From contig NZ_WEZT01000016.1 in NCBI RefSeq assembly GCF_009863985.1, positions 1 through 51,097 of the forward strand: DNA of 51,097 bases, written 5' to 3'. Shown one piece after another: positions 42,014-51,097 of this stretch. Source of the stretch: Furfurilactobacillus milii (GTDB lineage Bacteria > Bacillota > Bacilli > Lactobacillales > Lactobacillaceae). A model generated the notes under the pieces. The model did not search any database and was not told where the DNA came from. It saw nothing but the letters and a program-made list of their open reading frames with translations. The stretch's first letter is position 1. The number at the start of each line of letters is the position of its first letter. The position numbers were made by a program, and so were the translations under genes.

Positions 42014-42201
42014 GTTTCACCACCAAATTAATTGATGGCTTAAGCATAGCTAAGAAAACTGATCAAAAATAGTCGTGCTGTTACTTACTGCTTACACTGT
42101 AAGCAGTGTAAGCAGTAAGTAATAGCACGTATTCAAAAATTGCGGATCATCTGTCATGATAATGACGGATGGTCCGCGATTGCTTTACTTTGGTTCTTGT
42201 T

Positions 42202-43722
42202 TCAGTGCTTCTGGTTTAACATTCCATGGTAAATAAGCTTCCAAATCAACCAGATCGGGATTCTGACCCGTTCTGGTAGTTCTGTGAAGAGATAATTTAA
42301 ATATGCTTTGGGGTCAAGCTGGTTCGCTTTCGCACTTTCAATGAATGACAAATACATCGCATTCGCCTTAGCGCCGGCTTGGCTTTTGGAAAACAGACTG
42401 TTTTTACGCAACATCACACTCGGCTTGATACTACGTTCAGCTAAATTATTGCTGAGGACCACTTTGCCATCTTCTAAAAAGACATTTAAACGATCTTTTT
42501 GCCCGAGTGCGTAATCAATCGCTTTACCCAACGAACTATTATGCAACACGTTCATTTGACTCAATGTTGCCCAGAACGCTTCGACGAGTGGTGCCGCCGT
42601 TTCTTGACGTTTAGCCAACCGATCGGCTGGCTTTAAATCAGCCCAGTCACGTTCCCACATGAATAACTGATCAATCTTCGCCAAGGCTCGTTTAGCTTGG
42701 CCTTTTTGACTCCCATGTGTTGCGTCAAAGAACTTACGCCGAGCGTGTGCCCAACAGCCCACCTGCCGAATGGTATCTGGCAAGGCATGATAACCACTGT
42801 ATCCATCACATTGCAGTGTCCCTTCAAACCCTTTGTACAATTTAGCCGCGGTTTTTCCAGAACGAGTTGGATCATAGGCAAAGTAGACCGCCGGTTTGCT
42901 TGCACCTTCGTTTGAAGTGATGAGCCATAAATAGGATTTATTCGTGGCGGTCTTATTGGGTTCCGTCAACACCTGAATCGGTGTTTCATCACCATGTAAG
43001 TAATCCTGTTTTAGCAGTTGCTCATGAAGCATTTGATAGAGCGGCGTTAGCCACTCACCACATTTGATCACCGCATTACTTAAACTGGCTGTGGTTGTCT
43101 CCCAGCCGCGTCGCTTCCATTCCGAGCGCTGTCGGTAGAGTGGCACATCGAGGATATATTTTTCACCGACGATTTCAGTAATTAAGCTTGGCGTCATGAC
43201 ACTGTGTACCATTAAGGCCGTTGGCCCAGGTGTTTGAATCAACCTATCACCATCAATTTTAGGATCCGCCGAACAACGTGGACATTTATAAGTGAATGCG
43301 AAGTTGTCATGTTGAACCAAGCGTGCCGGAATGTATTCTAATGTGGTTCGAACCGCTTTTTGTCCAATAGTCTCTAGTTGATGCCTACAATTAGGACAAT
43401 GGGTATCGGCCAGACCAAAGTAACGCTTTTCAACAGTGACTAAATCTGGATTGAGTCGCTCTGCTAATTTCTTTGCTGGTTTGCGCGTATGGGCAGCCAC
43501 TGGCGTGGGTGCCACTTCAGGGCTCTCTTCAACCGTTGGTGTCTCAAACAGGGATAGCTGACCTTCATTGGCATTTTGTTCAGATGATTGCCCGAAATGA
43601 CGACGTTGAAGATTCTTCAATTGTTCCATCAACCATTTGTTTTGATCAGACAACTGCTGGACCAGACTGGTTAACTGTTTATTTTGTTCCGTCAATTGAA
43701 GCATTAACTCATGATCCGTCAT
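42202..43722 (-). pseudogene. IS66 transposase TnpC (copy 2), C-terminus frameshifted
   Basis: A 506-aa frame almost identical to copy 1 over the first 480 residues. Near 42265-42275 one base of a G run is missing relative to copy 1 (copy 1 reads PEWGQNPD; here PERVRIPIW), which replaces the last ~28 residues. It has two extra residues (AKANAMYL) compared with copy 1. The DDE core is intact, but function is doubtful. Confidence 0.8.
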
Positions 43723-43850
43723 CCGGTGAACCCTCCGTTTCCAATTTACTCAATTAACGTAGAATACCTGAATTTAGGGCAAAAGAAAACCCTTAAAATC
43801 AGCCTTTTAGACCATCTTTTTAATGATGACAAAGCGTTGACTTTAAGGGT

Positions 43851-44156
43851 TTAATACCAGGCACCGATGGTGGCTGGTTGAACACTAGGCGAAAGTGGAA
43901 AGCCTTGTAAAAAGCGCTTGAGCTGCGTTTGCGTAATTAACTTAGCGGCACTGTCTTTACGCGGCCAAAGTAACCGTCCGTTCTCTAAACGTTTATAAAA
44001 AAGTAGAAAACCATCTGACTCCCAGACCAAGGCTTTAAACCGATCCATTTTCGTTCCACAAAAAAGGAATAAGGCATTGTTGAATGGATCTAAATCGAAT
44101 TCTTCCTTAACGAAGGTCGCGAGACCATCGATACCTTTACGTAGGTCAGTTTTGCC
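43851..44156 (-). pseudogene. IS66 TnpB (copy 2), 5' truncated
   Basis: The last ~102 of 126 codons of TnpB, identical to copy 1. The first ~24 codons are missing because the sequence changes to the IS110 remnant at 44157. Confidence 0.88.
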
Positions 44157-44353
44157 CGTAAGCTACTATTTCGCACAATCAGTAATATCGCGACGGTCGC
44201 TCACTACCATCCGAATCATATTAACGACTTTTATCAACGCAGAAAAAACAATCTCCTCAGTCAGGGACTAAGAAGATTGCCATCGCTGCGATGGGTCGCC
44301 TGTTACGAACGATTTACCATCTCGTGATTACGAATCAGATGTATATATACGGC
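44157..44353 (+). pseudogene. IS110-family transposase, C-terminal remnant, frameshifted
   Basis: One frame gives KLLFRTISNIATVAHYHPNH followed by INDFYQRRKNN. After a shift near 44255-44265 another gives KKIAIAAMGRLLRTIYHLV and ends YGVKRQSF at a stop. Together they match the C-terminal end of IS110/IS111 transposases (LR-x-x-L-x-x-A...FYQR...KKAxIAxMRKLLxxIY). Only the tail is present. Confidence 0.75.
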
Positions 44354-44628
44354 GTCAAGCGCCAATCATTCTGATTACATCTATAGTGTACTAGCCTTAC
44401 TCAAAAAAATAAAATGGCTAAGGTCTATTTAGTGTACTCAAAAATCGTATTTCAAACTGTTCAAATCGCAAAGAAACCGTTTTGAATCCCTAAGTTCAAA
44501 TCAATTCAAAGACATAAATACTGCTAGACCAATATTAATACTTGACTAGAGGTAGAAAAAGGATATCGCCATTGCTTTATCCTTCCACGACCAAGTTTCA
44601 AGATAATATAAGAAAGCGGCGATATCCC
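44354..44628. other. Intergenic sequence between IS remnants
   Basis: No gene. It contains the hairpin GATATCGCC...GGCGATATC (about 44562-44627) just before the ISL3 start codon, which could limit translation from outside transcripts, a feature often seen in IS leaders. The left end of the ISL3 element lies somewhere here but I cannot fix it. Confidence 0.4.
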
Positions 44629-45920
44629 ATGTCTGATTCTACTAAAGTTTTGCTCAATATTGAAGATAAAAATGTTTTTATTGATGAGGTTGTCCGTGGT
44701 GACCAGGCAATTCAGGTTAAGGCACACCTAACCTATGTCCCTAAGGCATGTTCAGAGTGCGGTGTCTTGAATCAACACACGATTATTAAATATGGCTGGC
44801 GAACGGTTCATACTCGCTTACCAAAAACGGGTGAATGGGCTGTCGTCATGCATTTACGTAAACAATACTATGAGTGTCACGCATGTCGTGGGCACTTTTT
44901 GGCTCACACAAGTATCGTTAAACGCAACTGCTCAATATCTTACAACACGCATCAGGCTTGTTTATCGAAGCTAAACGAATCCGTCTCAATGAAACACATT
45001 GCCCAGGAAATGAACACCTCGCCAAACTTCGTTTCGCGAGTGTTGAATCGTTTTTCATCCGATTTTAAAACGGACTATCACCATCTTCCAGCTGCTCTCC
45101 ACATCGATGAAATCAAGAGTACCAAGGATGCCCAAGGTTCGATGAGTTGTGTTCTGATGGACAGTGGCTACCAGCTGTTCCGAGACATTCTTGACGTCCG
45201 ATCCTTATCAGCACTGACACGTTATTTTAAACGTTATGATCTTGAAGTCCGGAATCAAGTTCGTTTTCTGGTGACAGACATGAACTATACCTATCCACAA
45301 TTGTCGGAAGAAATCTTTCCCAATGTGATTGTGATCATTGACCGATTTTACATCATCAATGCCATTCAATGTGAGTTAAATAAGACCCGTATTGAAGTGA
45401 TGAAAAAATTTGCGACATCATCGCGTGAATATAAGGCGCTTAAAAATATTGGAAATTATTACTCAAACTGGCCGCAAACCTGGATTATAAGAACTTTCAC
45501 CGCTCTTCCCAGTTTAAATACGTCACCACTGAAGTTGACGTTATCGATAATTTACTAAGCTTAAGTCTTGAATTGGCAAAAGTTTACGCTTACGTACAAC
45601 GTTTGTGTGGGGCCGTCAGGACAAATGATGTCAAAGAATTACGCAATGCCTTGGCCGATTCCATCGCTGCACCTGAAACCTTTGAGATGTGCTTAACTTA
45701 TATTCGTGAGCATCCTGACTACATTGAAAACACTTTGAGGCACAAAGATTACTCTAATGGTCCTTTGGAAGGGACGAATAATCGGATTGAGGTCCTTAAA
45801 CGATCCCGCTGTGGCTACACGAGATTTAAGAATTTCCGTCTGCGCATCCTTGTTATGTTAAGGACAAAAACAAAACGAGTTTGGGACATAACTCAAAATA
45901 AATCGACCAGAGAAAAGTGA
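44629..45920 (+). pseudogene. ISL3-family transposase, frameshifted and 3' truncated
   Basis: Frames 44629-45558 and 45573-45920 join as one ISL3 transposase. It has the zinc-finger-like N-terminus (CSECG...YYECHACRGHF), ALHIDEIKS, FLVTDMN and IIDRFYIINAI, and, after the joint, GPLEGTNNRIEVLKRSRCGY. One A is missing in TACTCAAACTGG near 45465: with four A the frame would read YYSKLAANLDYKNF. The last codons are replaced by the end of the IS1182 relative from about 45877. Inactive. Confidence 0.85.
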
Positions 45921-47522
45921 TTTTTGCTTTTCTCTGGTCGATTTTTTCATTGCCCTGGTTTTCTTGAATTTTTGTGATTAAACAGACCTTCTCTCGGGCC
46001 CATTTAATCATATTCATGGCCATTAGGACCAATCCAACTTCGTTGTTTACTTTATCTAACCCTCTAACCGAAAATCGAGTAAACCTCAAATGAGCCTTCA
46101 CATCTGCGAAGACTGGTTCGACCTCGATTTTTCGTTGACCATAAATCTTCTTACCTTCGTCACTTTGGAGTTGAACTCTGGCGTAATTTTTAAAGTACAA
46201 CCAGTTATTGTTGATGCTGACCTGGCGTTGTCGACCACTTGGCGTCTGTGCTAACGCTTGACGTACTGGATCTTCGAAGTAGTCTACTGCTTGGTAAACT
46301 TTGAATTTACGCTCTTGACCGTATTGATCGTGACGTATGCTGTAATTTTTAAAGTGAAATTCAATCCCTTGGTAGTCAGTGAAAACATCATTTTTTTCGT
46401 CGTATTGCCAGTTTTGGATCTTGGTGGGGTCGTTACGATAGCGCTTTTTCTTTTCTTTCTCGTACATCCCGTAAGGAATGAGGTATTGTTTATCCAGCTC
46501 ATCAGTAATGTATTCATAGTTAGATTCACTACCATAACCCGCATCCGCGACAATGTATTTGACCGGTGTTGCGTCAAAATCGAAGATTTTTAAAAATGGC
46601 ACTAACGTGCGCGTATCTGTTGGCCGTTGATATAAGTCATAGTAGTGGGTAAATTGATGCTGGGTCACAATCTGTAAATTGTAGCCAGGTTTTAATTGAC
46701 CATTTGGATCTTCCTTCATTCGCATAAACGTCGCATCGTGGTCTGTTTTGGAATAGCTATTACGGTTACCAAAAGTTGCCAAGGCCTCATCATAGTTCGT
46801 TTTACGAGCTAACTGGCGTTGAAACTTCTTTAAATGACGGCGTCGTTGCTTGGCTGGTGAGCCGCCAGGCTGTGACTTTTCTGTTTCAATAGCCTGATCC
46901 AATTGCGCAATCTTGTCGTCCAATTGATTGGTAACGATTTTCATCTGGTCAACGTTGGTTGGTGTATAACGTTCTTGATCAATCGCAAGATCAACTTCAT
47001 TTTGAATCGGTTCATCATAAAGTGCCCGCGTTTTCTCTGTTAGTTTGTTATTGTACTTAGTAATGTTTTTCTTCCAGACAAACGTATACTTGTTCGCATT
47101 AGTCAATAATTTGGTTCCGTCGATGAATAAGGCATCATAATTAACGAGTCCAGCTTGGTGCACTAATTCACGAAACTGAACGAAGGCTTGTTTAATAAAA
47201 ACTGCCATAGTTGTGGAAACACGAAATCGATTAATTGTTCGATAGCTAGGTACTAAATCATAGACCCAATCAACCATTTCATATACAAGTTTTCAGCACA
47301 CATTAGCTCAATTTCACGACCGCGGAATGTTTTTACGCGTGTACGCAAACAATAGAATCTTCATCATTAACTGTGGATCATAGGCTGGCCGCCCAGTGGC
47401 GGCAGTTGCGTTCATGACGTTAAAAGAATAGAGTTTACGAAACGGCTTAACACTGTGACCACATGATTTTCACTAGGCGTAAAATCTAAATTCACTGCCA
47501 AACTGGCTTGATTATTGTACAT
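45853..47522 (-). pseudogene. IS1182-family transposase, N-terminal frameshifts
   Basis: The main frame (45853-47277) contains most of an IS1182-type transposase: PSYRTINRFRVS, IDGTKLLTNANKYTFVWKKN, YNLQIVTQHQF, IVADAGYGSESNYEYI and KVNNEVGLVLMAMNMIKW. Upstream, the start MYNNQASLAVNLDFTPSE (ATG at 47522), YSFNVMNATAATGRPAYDPQ and GREIELMCAENLYMKW lie in different frames, so at least three shifts separate them. It cannot make a full protein. It sits inside the ISL3 element in the opposite orientation. Confidence 0.85.
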
Positions 47523-47669
47523 GAAGATGACCTCGCTTTCTGATTTTTTAGCCGCTGTTGGGTAAGTAGAGAATTGTCTCTGTGCCTACATAATAGTACA
47601 AAAATAAGGTTCGAAATCAAAAAACGATTTCGAACCTTATTTTTATTCAAGAGTTTTGTCCCAAACTCG
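45877..47669 (-). mobile_element. IS1182-family element nested in ISL3
   Basis: Ends are the near-perfect inverted repeats GAGTTTGGGACATAAC (from 45877) and, inverted, GTTTTGTCCCAAACTC (to 47668/47669). Each end carries a strong hairpin with T-runs: 45900-45950 (ATCGACCAGAGAAAAG/CTTTTCTCTGGTCGAT) and about 47600-47645 (AAGGTTCGAAATC/GATTTCGAACCTT). These would shield the element from outside transcription. I see no clear target duplication. Confidence 0.75.
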
Positions 47670-47707
47670 TATTATGGTCGTTAATAACAACAGTCGACAG
47701 AGAACCG

Positions 47708-47742
47708 AAAAAAGGCTGAACTCTCTAAGGTTCAACTTTTTT
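47708..47742. terminator. Bidirectional terminator-like hairpin
   Basis: Stem GGCTGAAC / GTTCAACT with loop TCTCTAAG, AAAAAA before and TTTTTT after. It could close the minus-strand glycan genes. The 235 bases 47670-47904 show no gene. Confidence 0.65.
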
Positions 47743-47904
47743 CAAATAGCTCCATCAAAACTTAGGACCATAGAATCGCATGAATATCAGAATCATACTG
47801 TTAGTAAGTCAAGAAAAGATTAACCTCTGCATAATTCACCGTAAAGTAAAGATGAAAAATTGAATCATCTAACACGAAACATTATTAAAGGTCTATTTCT
47901 TATA

Positions 47905-49917
47905 TTATGATGATTTCATACCATTGGAAGTTCTTCTGTCAATAGTACGAATGACTAATAGAAATAATACAAATAGGAAGGGACCACAGTAAATGAAAGG
48001 ATATAAGTATCGTTGAGATCCATTGACAGGCGACAAAATGCAAACGCCAAGTTGAAGAAGTATAGGTACAAACACCGTTAAATATTTGAGATTCAATCTA
48101 TTTGCAAATATGAGAGACAATATTAACAACGCAAAAAAGACGTACGAAGTACCTCTGAATAAGAGAGAAACCCCTGGTATAGAAACAAGGAAATTAAGCA
48201 GATTAATAATGATATTTCTGCCAAACTTATTTGACTGTGAATAATTAGATGAAAATTTATGACCAGACGTATGGAAGACATACTGATTTTTGTCGTGTTT
48301 AGGGACGTTTAGTGGGAATTGGTCGAAAGCTAAGTTTTGAGAATGCAAGTTTGTTTCAGGGTAAAGATTGAAATACTCATATGTCTGATTAAAGAAGGCT
48401 TCTAGATAAATACCAGGATGCCTAAACATCATTTTAAACCAGACTTTTTTGTAATCAGCCATGTCTTTTTTTGTTACTGTAGGATACTTGTAAACCAGAG
48501 GTGATCCACCCCCACCAGATTTCATGGCATCTGATACTTCAGGAGTATACGCACCAGCAATATTATCAATAACAAACATCTTTGATAGGACCCTTTTTTC
48601 ATGTTTTGTGACGTCGTTTGGATAATATTTCAAATAACGGCCGGTTTGTTGCAATGGAATGGAGTACATTTCAATGGGATCGCCTGGAATGATATTTAAA
48701 GTGGTTGAAAGAGAGGAGTATGCAATCCTAAAAGCTATAACTGGAACTATCATAAAAAAGAGCACCGATTTCCAATTGTGATGAAATACCAAAATAGCCA
48801 CTAACGATGAAATGATGGCTACGTAAAATCCGTATTTAATTGAGATGACTTGCAAAAGCAGATTAACGACCATCATAATGCGCCATGAAGTTTTTGACAA
48901 TTGATTATTGTCAATTAGTGCATTAATTAAAAGTAAACAGAACCAAAGTAAAGTAGGACCATATATGGAGTTTTTGACTTGATACATGGCATACAGTGGA
49001 AATAGAGGGAAAAAACAATAGAAGTAGAACAAAATATTAATAGTTTTTCGCTGTAACTTAAGTGTTTCAAAAGTAACGAGAGACATAGAGAAAATAGCAA
49101 TAGTGTATAAAGTCTGAATCAGTGTTATGAGAAATAATCCTATTTTTTCGGATCCTAATGAAACTCCGAATTTAATCAAGCCGCCATAATATAATGTTAG
49201 TAGAAAAGGATGATGATCAGAAATTGTAGACTGTCCCGAATGAAGGAGGTATTGCGCGGTTGGATAAACCCAACTAATTCTTTTCCCGAAAAATTCTGAA
49301 AATTGATTTAAAGTGTCCCATGACGCAGAACCTGGGAAAAGTACGATTAGGTAAAAAAACCATGCTACAAAAATCAAGAAGAAAAATCGCCAAAAACTAG
49401 TTTTCTTGTTTTTTGAAATTGGTTTGTCCGATGAAAACAGGAGCAATATATTCTTCTTAAAAATGAGAGGAAGTTTGGCCAACTGGAACAAGAAAAAAGT
49501 TAAAGACATCCATTTTAAAAGTGCTTTTCCGAGAATTGGAAAACTTGATGAAACAACTAAATCCCAAGTTCCAGTATATTGAAAGCTAAGAGCTAACAAA
49601 CTGTAAGTGCTTATCAGCGCACTTACGAGTAATGTAGCAAAGTTAAACCACCTAGGACCATGAAATTTAATTGTAGTTAATAAAACCGTAACAACAAACG
49701 CGGTGACCAGCAATGTATTGACGTTATTTGGGCTGGCAGAATTCGCCAGTCCTAACAAGAAGCGCTGAAAAGGGTGGTTAGAAGACATATATGCAGCTTT
49801 GTACTGTGCCTCAGATGTGGCTAACAAAGAAATATTTAATCCCATTGAAATCAGTAGGCTTAGAACAACAATAGTTGTTCTTTTTTTTATTTTTGAAATT
49901 CGAAAAGACAGATTCAT
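47905..49917 (-). CDS. Large polytopic membrane protein, DUF6020-like (GT-C-type)
   Basis: A 670-aa protein with about 13-14 membrane helices. Recognisable points are FPGSASWDTLNQFSEFFG (about 197-214) and ISDHHPFLLTLYYGG (about 232-246), with an extracellular part at about 420-560. This organisation, with acidic and His residues in the first external loop, resembles GT-C glycosyltransferases and DUF6020 proteins found beside DPM1-like GT2 enzymes. A role in adding sugars from polyprenyl-phosphate donors outside the membrane is inference. TAGGAGC ribosome binding site; 46 bases after the GT2 gene, same operon. Confidence 0.7.
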   Translation of the reverse strand: MNLSFRISKIKKRTTIVVLSLLISMGLNISLLATSEAQYKAAYMSSNHPFQRFLLGLANSASPNNVNTLLVTAFVVTVLLTTIKFHGPRWFNFATLLVSALISTYSLLALSFQYTGTWDLVVSSSFPILGKALLKWMSLTFFLFQLAKLPLIFKKNILLLFSSDKPISKNKKTSFWRFFFLIFVAWFFYLIVLFPGSASWDTLNQFSEFFGKRISWVYPTAQYLLHSGQSTISDHHPFLLTLYYGGLIKFGVSLGSEKIGLFLITLIQTLYTIAIFSMSLVTFETLKLQRKTINILFYFYCFFPLFPLYAMYQVKNSIYGPTLLWFCLLLINALIDNNQLSKTSWRIMMVVNLLLQVISIKYGFYVAIISSLVAILVFHHNWKSVLFFMIVPVIAFRIAYSSLSTTLNIIPGDPIEMYSIPLQQTGRYLKYYPNDVTKHEKRVLSKMFVIDNIAGAYTPEVSDAMKSGGGGSPLVYKYPTVTKKDMADYKKVWFKMMFRHPGIYLEAFFNQTYEYFNLYPETNLHSQNLAFDQFPLNVPKHDKNQYVFHTSGHKFSSNYSQSNKFGRNIIINLLNFLVSIPGVSLLFRGTSYVFFALLILSLIFANRLNLKYLTVFVPILLQLGVCILSPVNGSQRYLYPFIYCGPFLFVLFLLVIRTIDRRTSNGMKSS

Positions 49918-49963
49918 TGTGCGCTCCTAGCAGATATTAAAACTGACAGAACTGAATTGCGAA

Positions 49964-50914
49964 CTACATCTTGTTAAATTCGTTGTGAATGAGTTGGAGC
50001 CTGAACTCAAATTCTCTTTGTTCTTTTTTTTGTATAGAATCCAATATCAGACCACTTGCATACGAAAGTAAACCCATTATGACTAGAAATCCACAAACAA
50101 TCAATGTTGGCATATTTGCAACTTGACCACTTGTTAGATAGGGAATCCAAACTTTTGGAATGAAAACTAAAATGGCAATTAAAACACTCAGTAGTGAGAT
50201 GCTGCCAAAGAATTGCAAAGGATGATAGTTGCGGAATAGTGTCAGTATTCGTCGGAGAACTTTAAAACCATCGCTGTACGTGTTTAACTTTGAGACACTG
50301 CCAGATGGCCTATCCCGATAATCGATAACTTGGTTTTCTACGTACATGTTGTTCTCAATTGCCAAGATACTCATTTCGGTTTCAATTTCAAAACCGTGTG
50401 ATGCCACTGGATAGGATTTGACAAACTGGTAACTAAATGCTCTGTATCCTGTAAGGATATCCTTAATATCATTTTTGAAAAACAGATTAATACTGGATCT
50501 AACTAATTTGTTTCCAACATTGTGAAAAGGTCTTTGATTTTCTTGGAAGTAACTTGATGACAGGCGATCACCAACTACCATGTCGACGTGGAGCTCTTTT
50601 ACCCTCTTTACCATCTCAGGTATAGCGTTAGTGGGATATGTATCATCGCCGTCAATCATTATATAGGCAGAAGCGTTAACTTCTCGGAACATTCTGCGAA
50701 TGACGTTTCCCTTTCCTTGCTGAAATTCATGGCGAATAATGGCACCTGCAGAGCGGGCCTCATCAACGGTGTTGTCACTGGAGTTGTTATCATATACGTA
50801 AATTTTTACATCTTCGATGTTTTTAGTACTGTTTAAACAGTCAGTAACGACTTTTCTAATTGTTTTCCCTTCATTGTAACAGGGAATTAAAATTGCAACG
50901 TTATCAAGTTTCAT
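49964..50914 (-). CDS. DPM1-like GT2 glycosyltransferase with membrane tail
   Basis: A 316-aa polyprenyl-phosphate-sugar synthase-like enzyme. The GT2 domain (1-225) shows ILIPCYNEGKTI, YDNNSSDNT, the DGDDTYP metal site and the D-x-LTGYRAFS motif. Two C-terminal helices (about 240-262 and 272-300) anchor it. It probably loads a sugar on undecaprenyl phosphate for use by the DUF6020-like protein. The ATG at 50914 follows GGAGGGTAC; the open frame runs 30 codons further upstream into AT-rich DNA and the IS end, without support. Confidence 0.88.
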   Translation of the reverse strand: MKLDNVAILIPCYNEGKTIRKVVTDCLNSTKNIEDVKIYVYDNNSSDNTVDEARSAGAIIRHEFQQGKGNVIRRMFREVNASAYIMIDGDDTYPTNAIPEMVKRVKELHVDMVVGDRLSSSYFQENQRPFHNVGNKLVRSSINLFFKNDIKDILTGYRAFSYQFVKSYPVASHGFEIETEMSILAIENNMYVENQVIDYRDRPSGSVSKLNTYSDGFKVLRRILTLFRNYHPLQFFGSISLLSVLIAILVFIPKVWIPYLTSGQVANMPTLIVCGFLVIMGLLSYASGLILDSIQKKEQREFEFRLQLIHNEFNKM

Positions 50915-50999
50915 TTGTACCCTCCAAAAATAATTGCTTCTGCCATAATAACATAGCTTACATATATAGTTACTCAATAACTGAATAATGTATGTATAC

Positions 51000-51024
51000 G
51001 GCAAATTACAACTTTAATTCGAAC
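51000..51024 (-). repeat. Terminal inverted repeat of IS30-family element
   Basis: GGCAAATTACAAC...TTCGAAC resembles the right ends of the mini-element copies (GGCAAATTCTATAATTAATC). It marks the IS boundary about 86 bases upstream of the GT2 start codon. Confidence 0.6.
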
Positions 51025-51097
51025 ACCGATTGAAAAACTCAATGGCAGTATGATGATCAAGCGTTTTTAATGGTCGATGATTAATTAGGTCTAAGGA
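51014..51097 (-). pseudogene. IS30-family transposase, C-terminal end (cut by window edge)
   Basis: On the minus strand the last 27 residues read SLDLINHRPLKTLDHHTAIE followed by FFNRCSN and a stop inside the terminal repeat. INHRPLKTLD is the IS30 C-terminal signature. It differs from the copy at base 3, so at least two IS30 relatives are present. The rest lies beyond the window. Confidence 0.75.

Larger units (their letters stand above)
39895..42095 (-). mobile_element. IS66-family element, copy 1, intact, with 8-bp target duplication
   Basis: 2201 bp bounded by inverted repeats that start GTAAGCAGTAAGTAA (left, 39895) and end TTACTTACTGCTTAC (right, 42095). Both sides carry the direct repeat ACTGTAAG (39887-39894 and 42096-42103), the 8-bp duplication normal for IS66. 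It holds tnpB and tnpC only; there is no room for tnpA (82 bases remain before the right end). Confidence 0.92.
42108..44156 (-). mobile_element. IS66-family element, copy 2, right end lost
   Basis: Nearly identical to copy 1 and in the same orientation, starting only 12 bases beyond it. The left repeat (42108, GTAAGCAGTAAGTAA) is intact. The match to copy 1 stops at 44156, inside tnpB, where an IS110 remnant begins, so the right terminal repeat is missing. It should no longer move on its own. Confidence 0.88.

Noticed and set aside
1-51097. CRISPR arrays, tRNA or rRNA genes
   Set aside because: No regularly spaced repeats and no tRNA- or rRNA-like sequence recognised by eye.

Overview
The window looks like a chromosomal segment of a lactic acid bacterium of the family Lactobacillaceae. 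The evidence is the gene order rsmG-noc-parA-parB-DUF951-ychF-DUF1129 (the partitioning block that sits near oriC in Firmicutes), a KxYKxGKxW-type signal peptide on a wall hydrolase, Rgg and MarR regulators, a YhgE/Pip protein, and IS30, IS66, ISL3, IS110 and IS1182 relatives. I cannot name the species from sequence alone.

Layout. 1-97: right end of an IS30-family element. 243-9839: core genes (DedA-like membrane protein, DHA2 drug exporter, a Hol_Tox-like micropeptide, RlmD-type rRNA methyltransferase, FetAB-type ABC exporter, two bPH2 membrane proteins, DUF4097 protein), with a strongly structured 228-nt RNA candidate at 6390-6617. 9932-14160: an Rgg regulator, an IS30-derived mini-element that has removed the 5' end of lplA, a HigBA-like toxin-antitoxin pair, and a LysR regulator behind a leader with a micro-ORF and a terminator. 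15046-22818: a CNT nucleoside transporter with a cre site, a VanZ-like protein, and the rsmG-noc-parAB-ychF block. 22986-28104: a VanRS-like two-component system and a 998-aa YhgE/Pip protein. 28382-30366: two paralogous MarR regulators around a frameshifted tyrosine recombinase, followed by 18-bp inverted repeats that flank a promoter segment. 30610-32309: DUF402 nucleotide phosphatase and AI-2E permease.

32412-39790 is a surface-glycan island: a secreted glucosaminidase with choline-binding-like repeats, an acyltransferase, a GT2 glycosyltransferase, a LicD-type phosphotransferase, a Wzz-like protein and a Wzy/ligase-like polymerase. 39895-47669 is an IS pile-up: two near-tandem IS66 copies (the first intact with an 8-bp target duplication), an IS110 remnant, a frameshifted ISL3 and a frameshifted IS1182 relative inserted into it. 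47905-50914 returns to glycan genes (a large DUF6020-like membrane protein and a DPM1-like GT2). The window ends in another IS30-family transposase.

The two most interesting candidates are the possible invertible promoter at 29552-29828, next to its own recombinase, and the multi-branched structured RNA at 6390-6617. Both are inferences from visible symmetry and need comparative or read-level checks.
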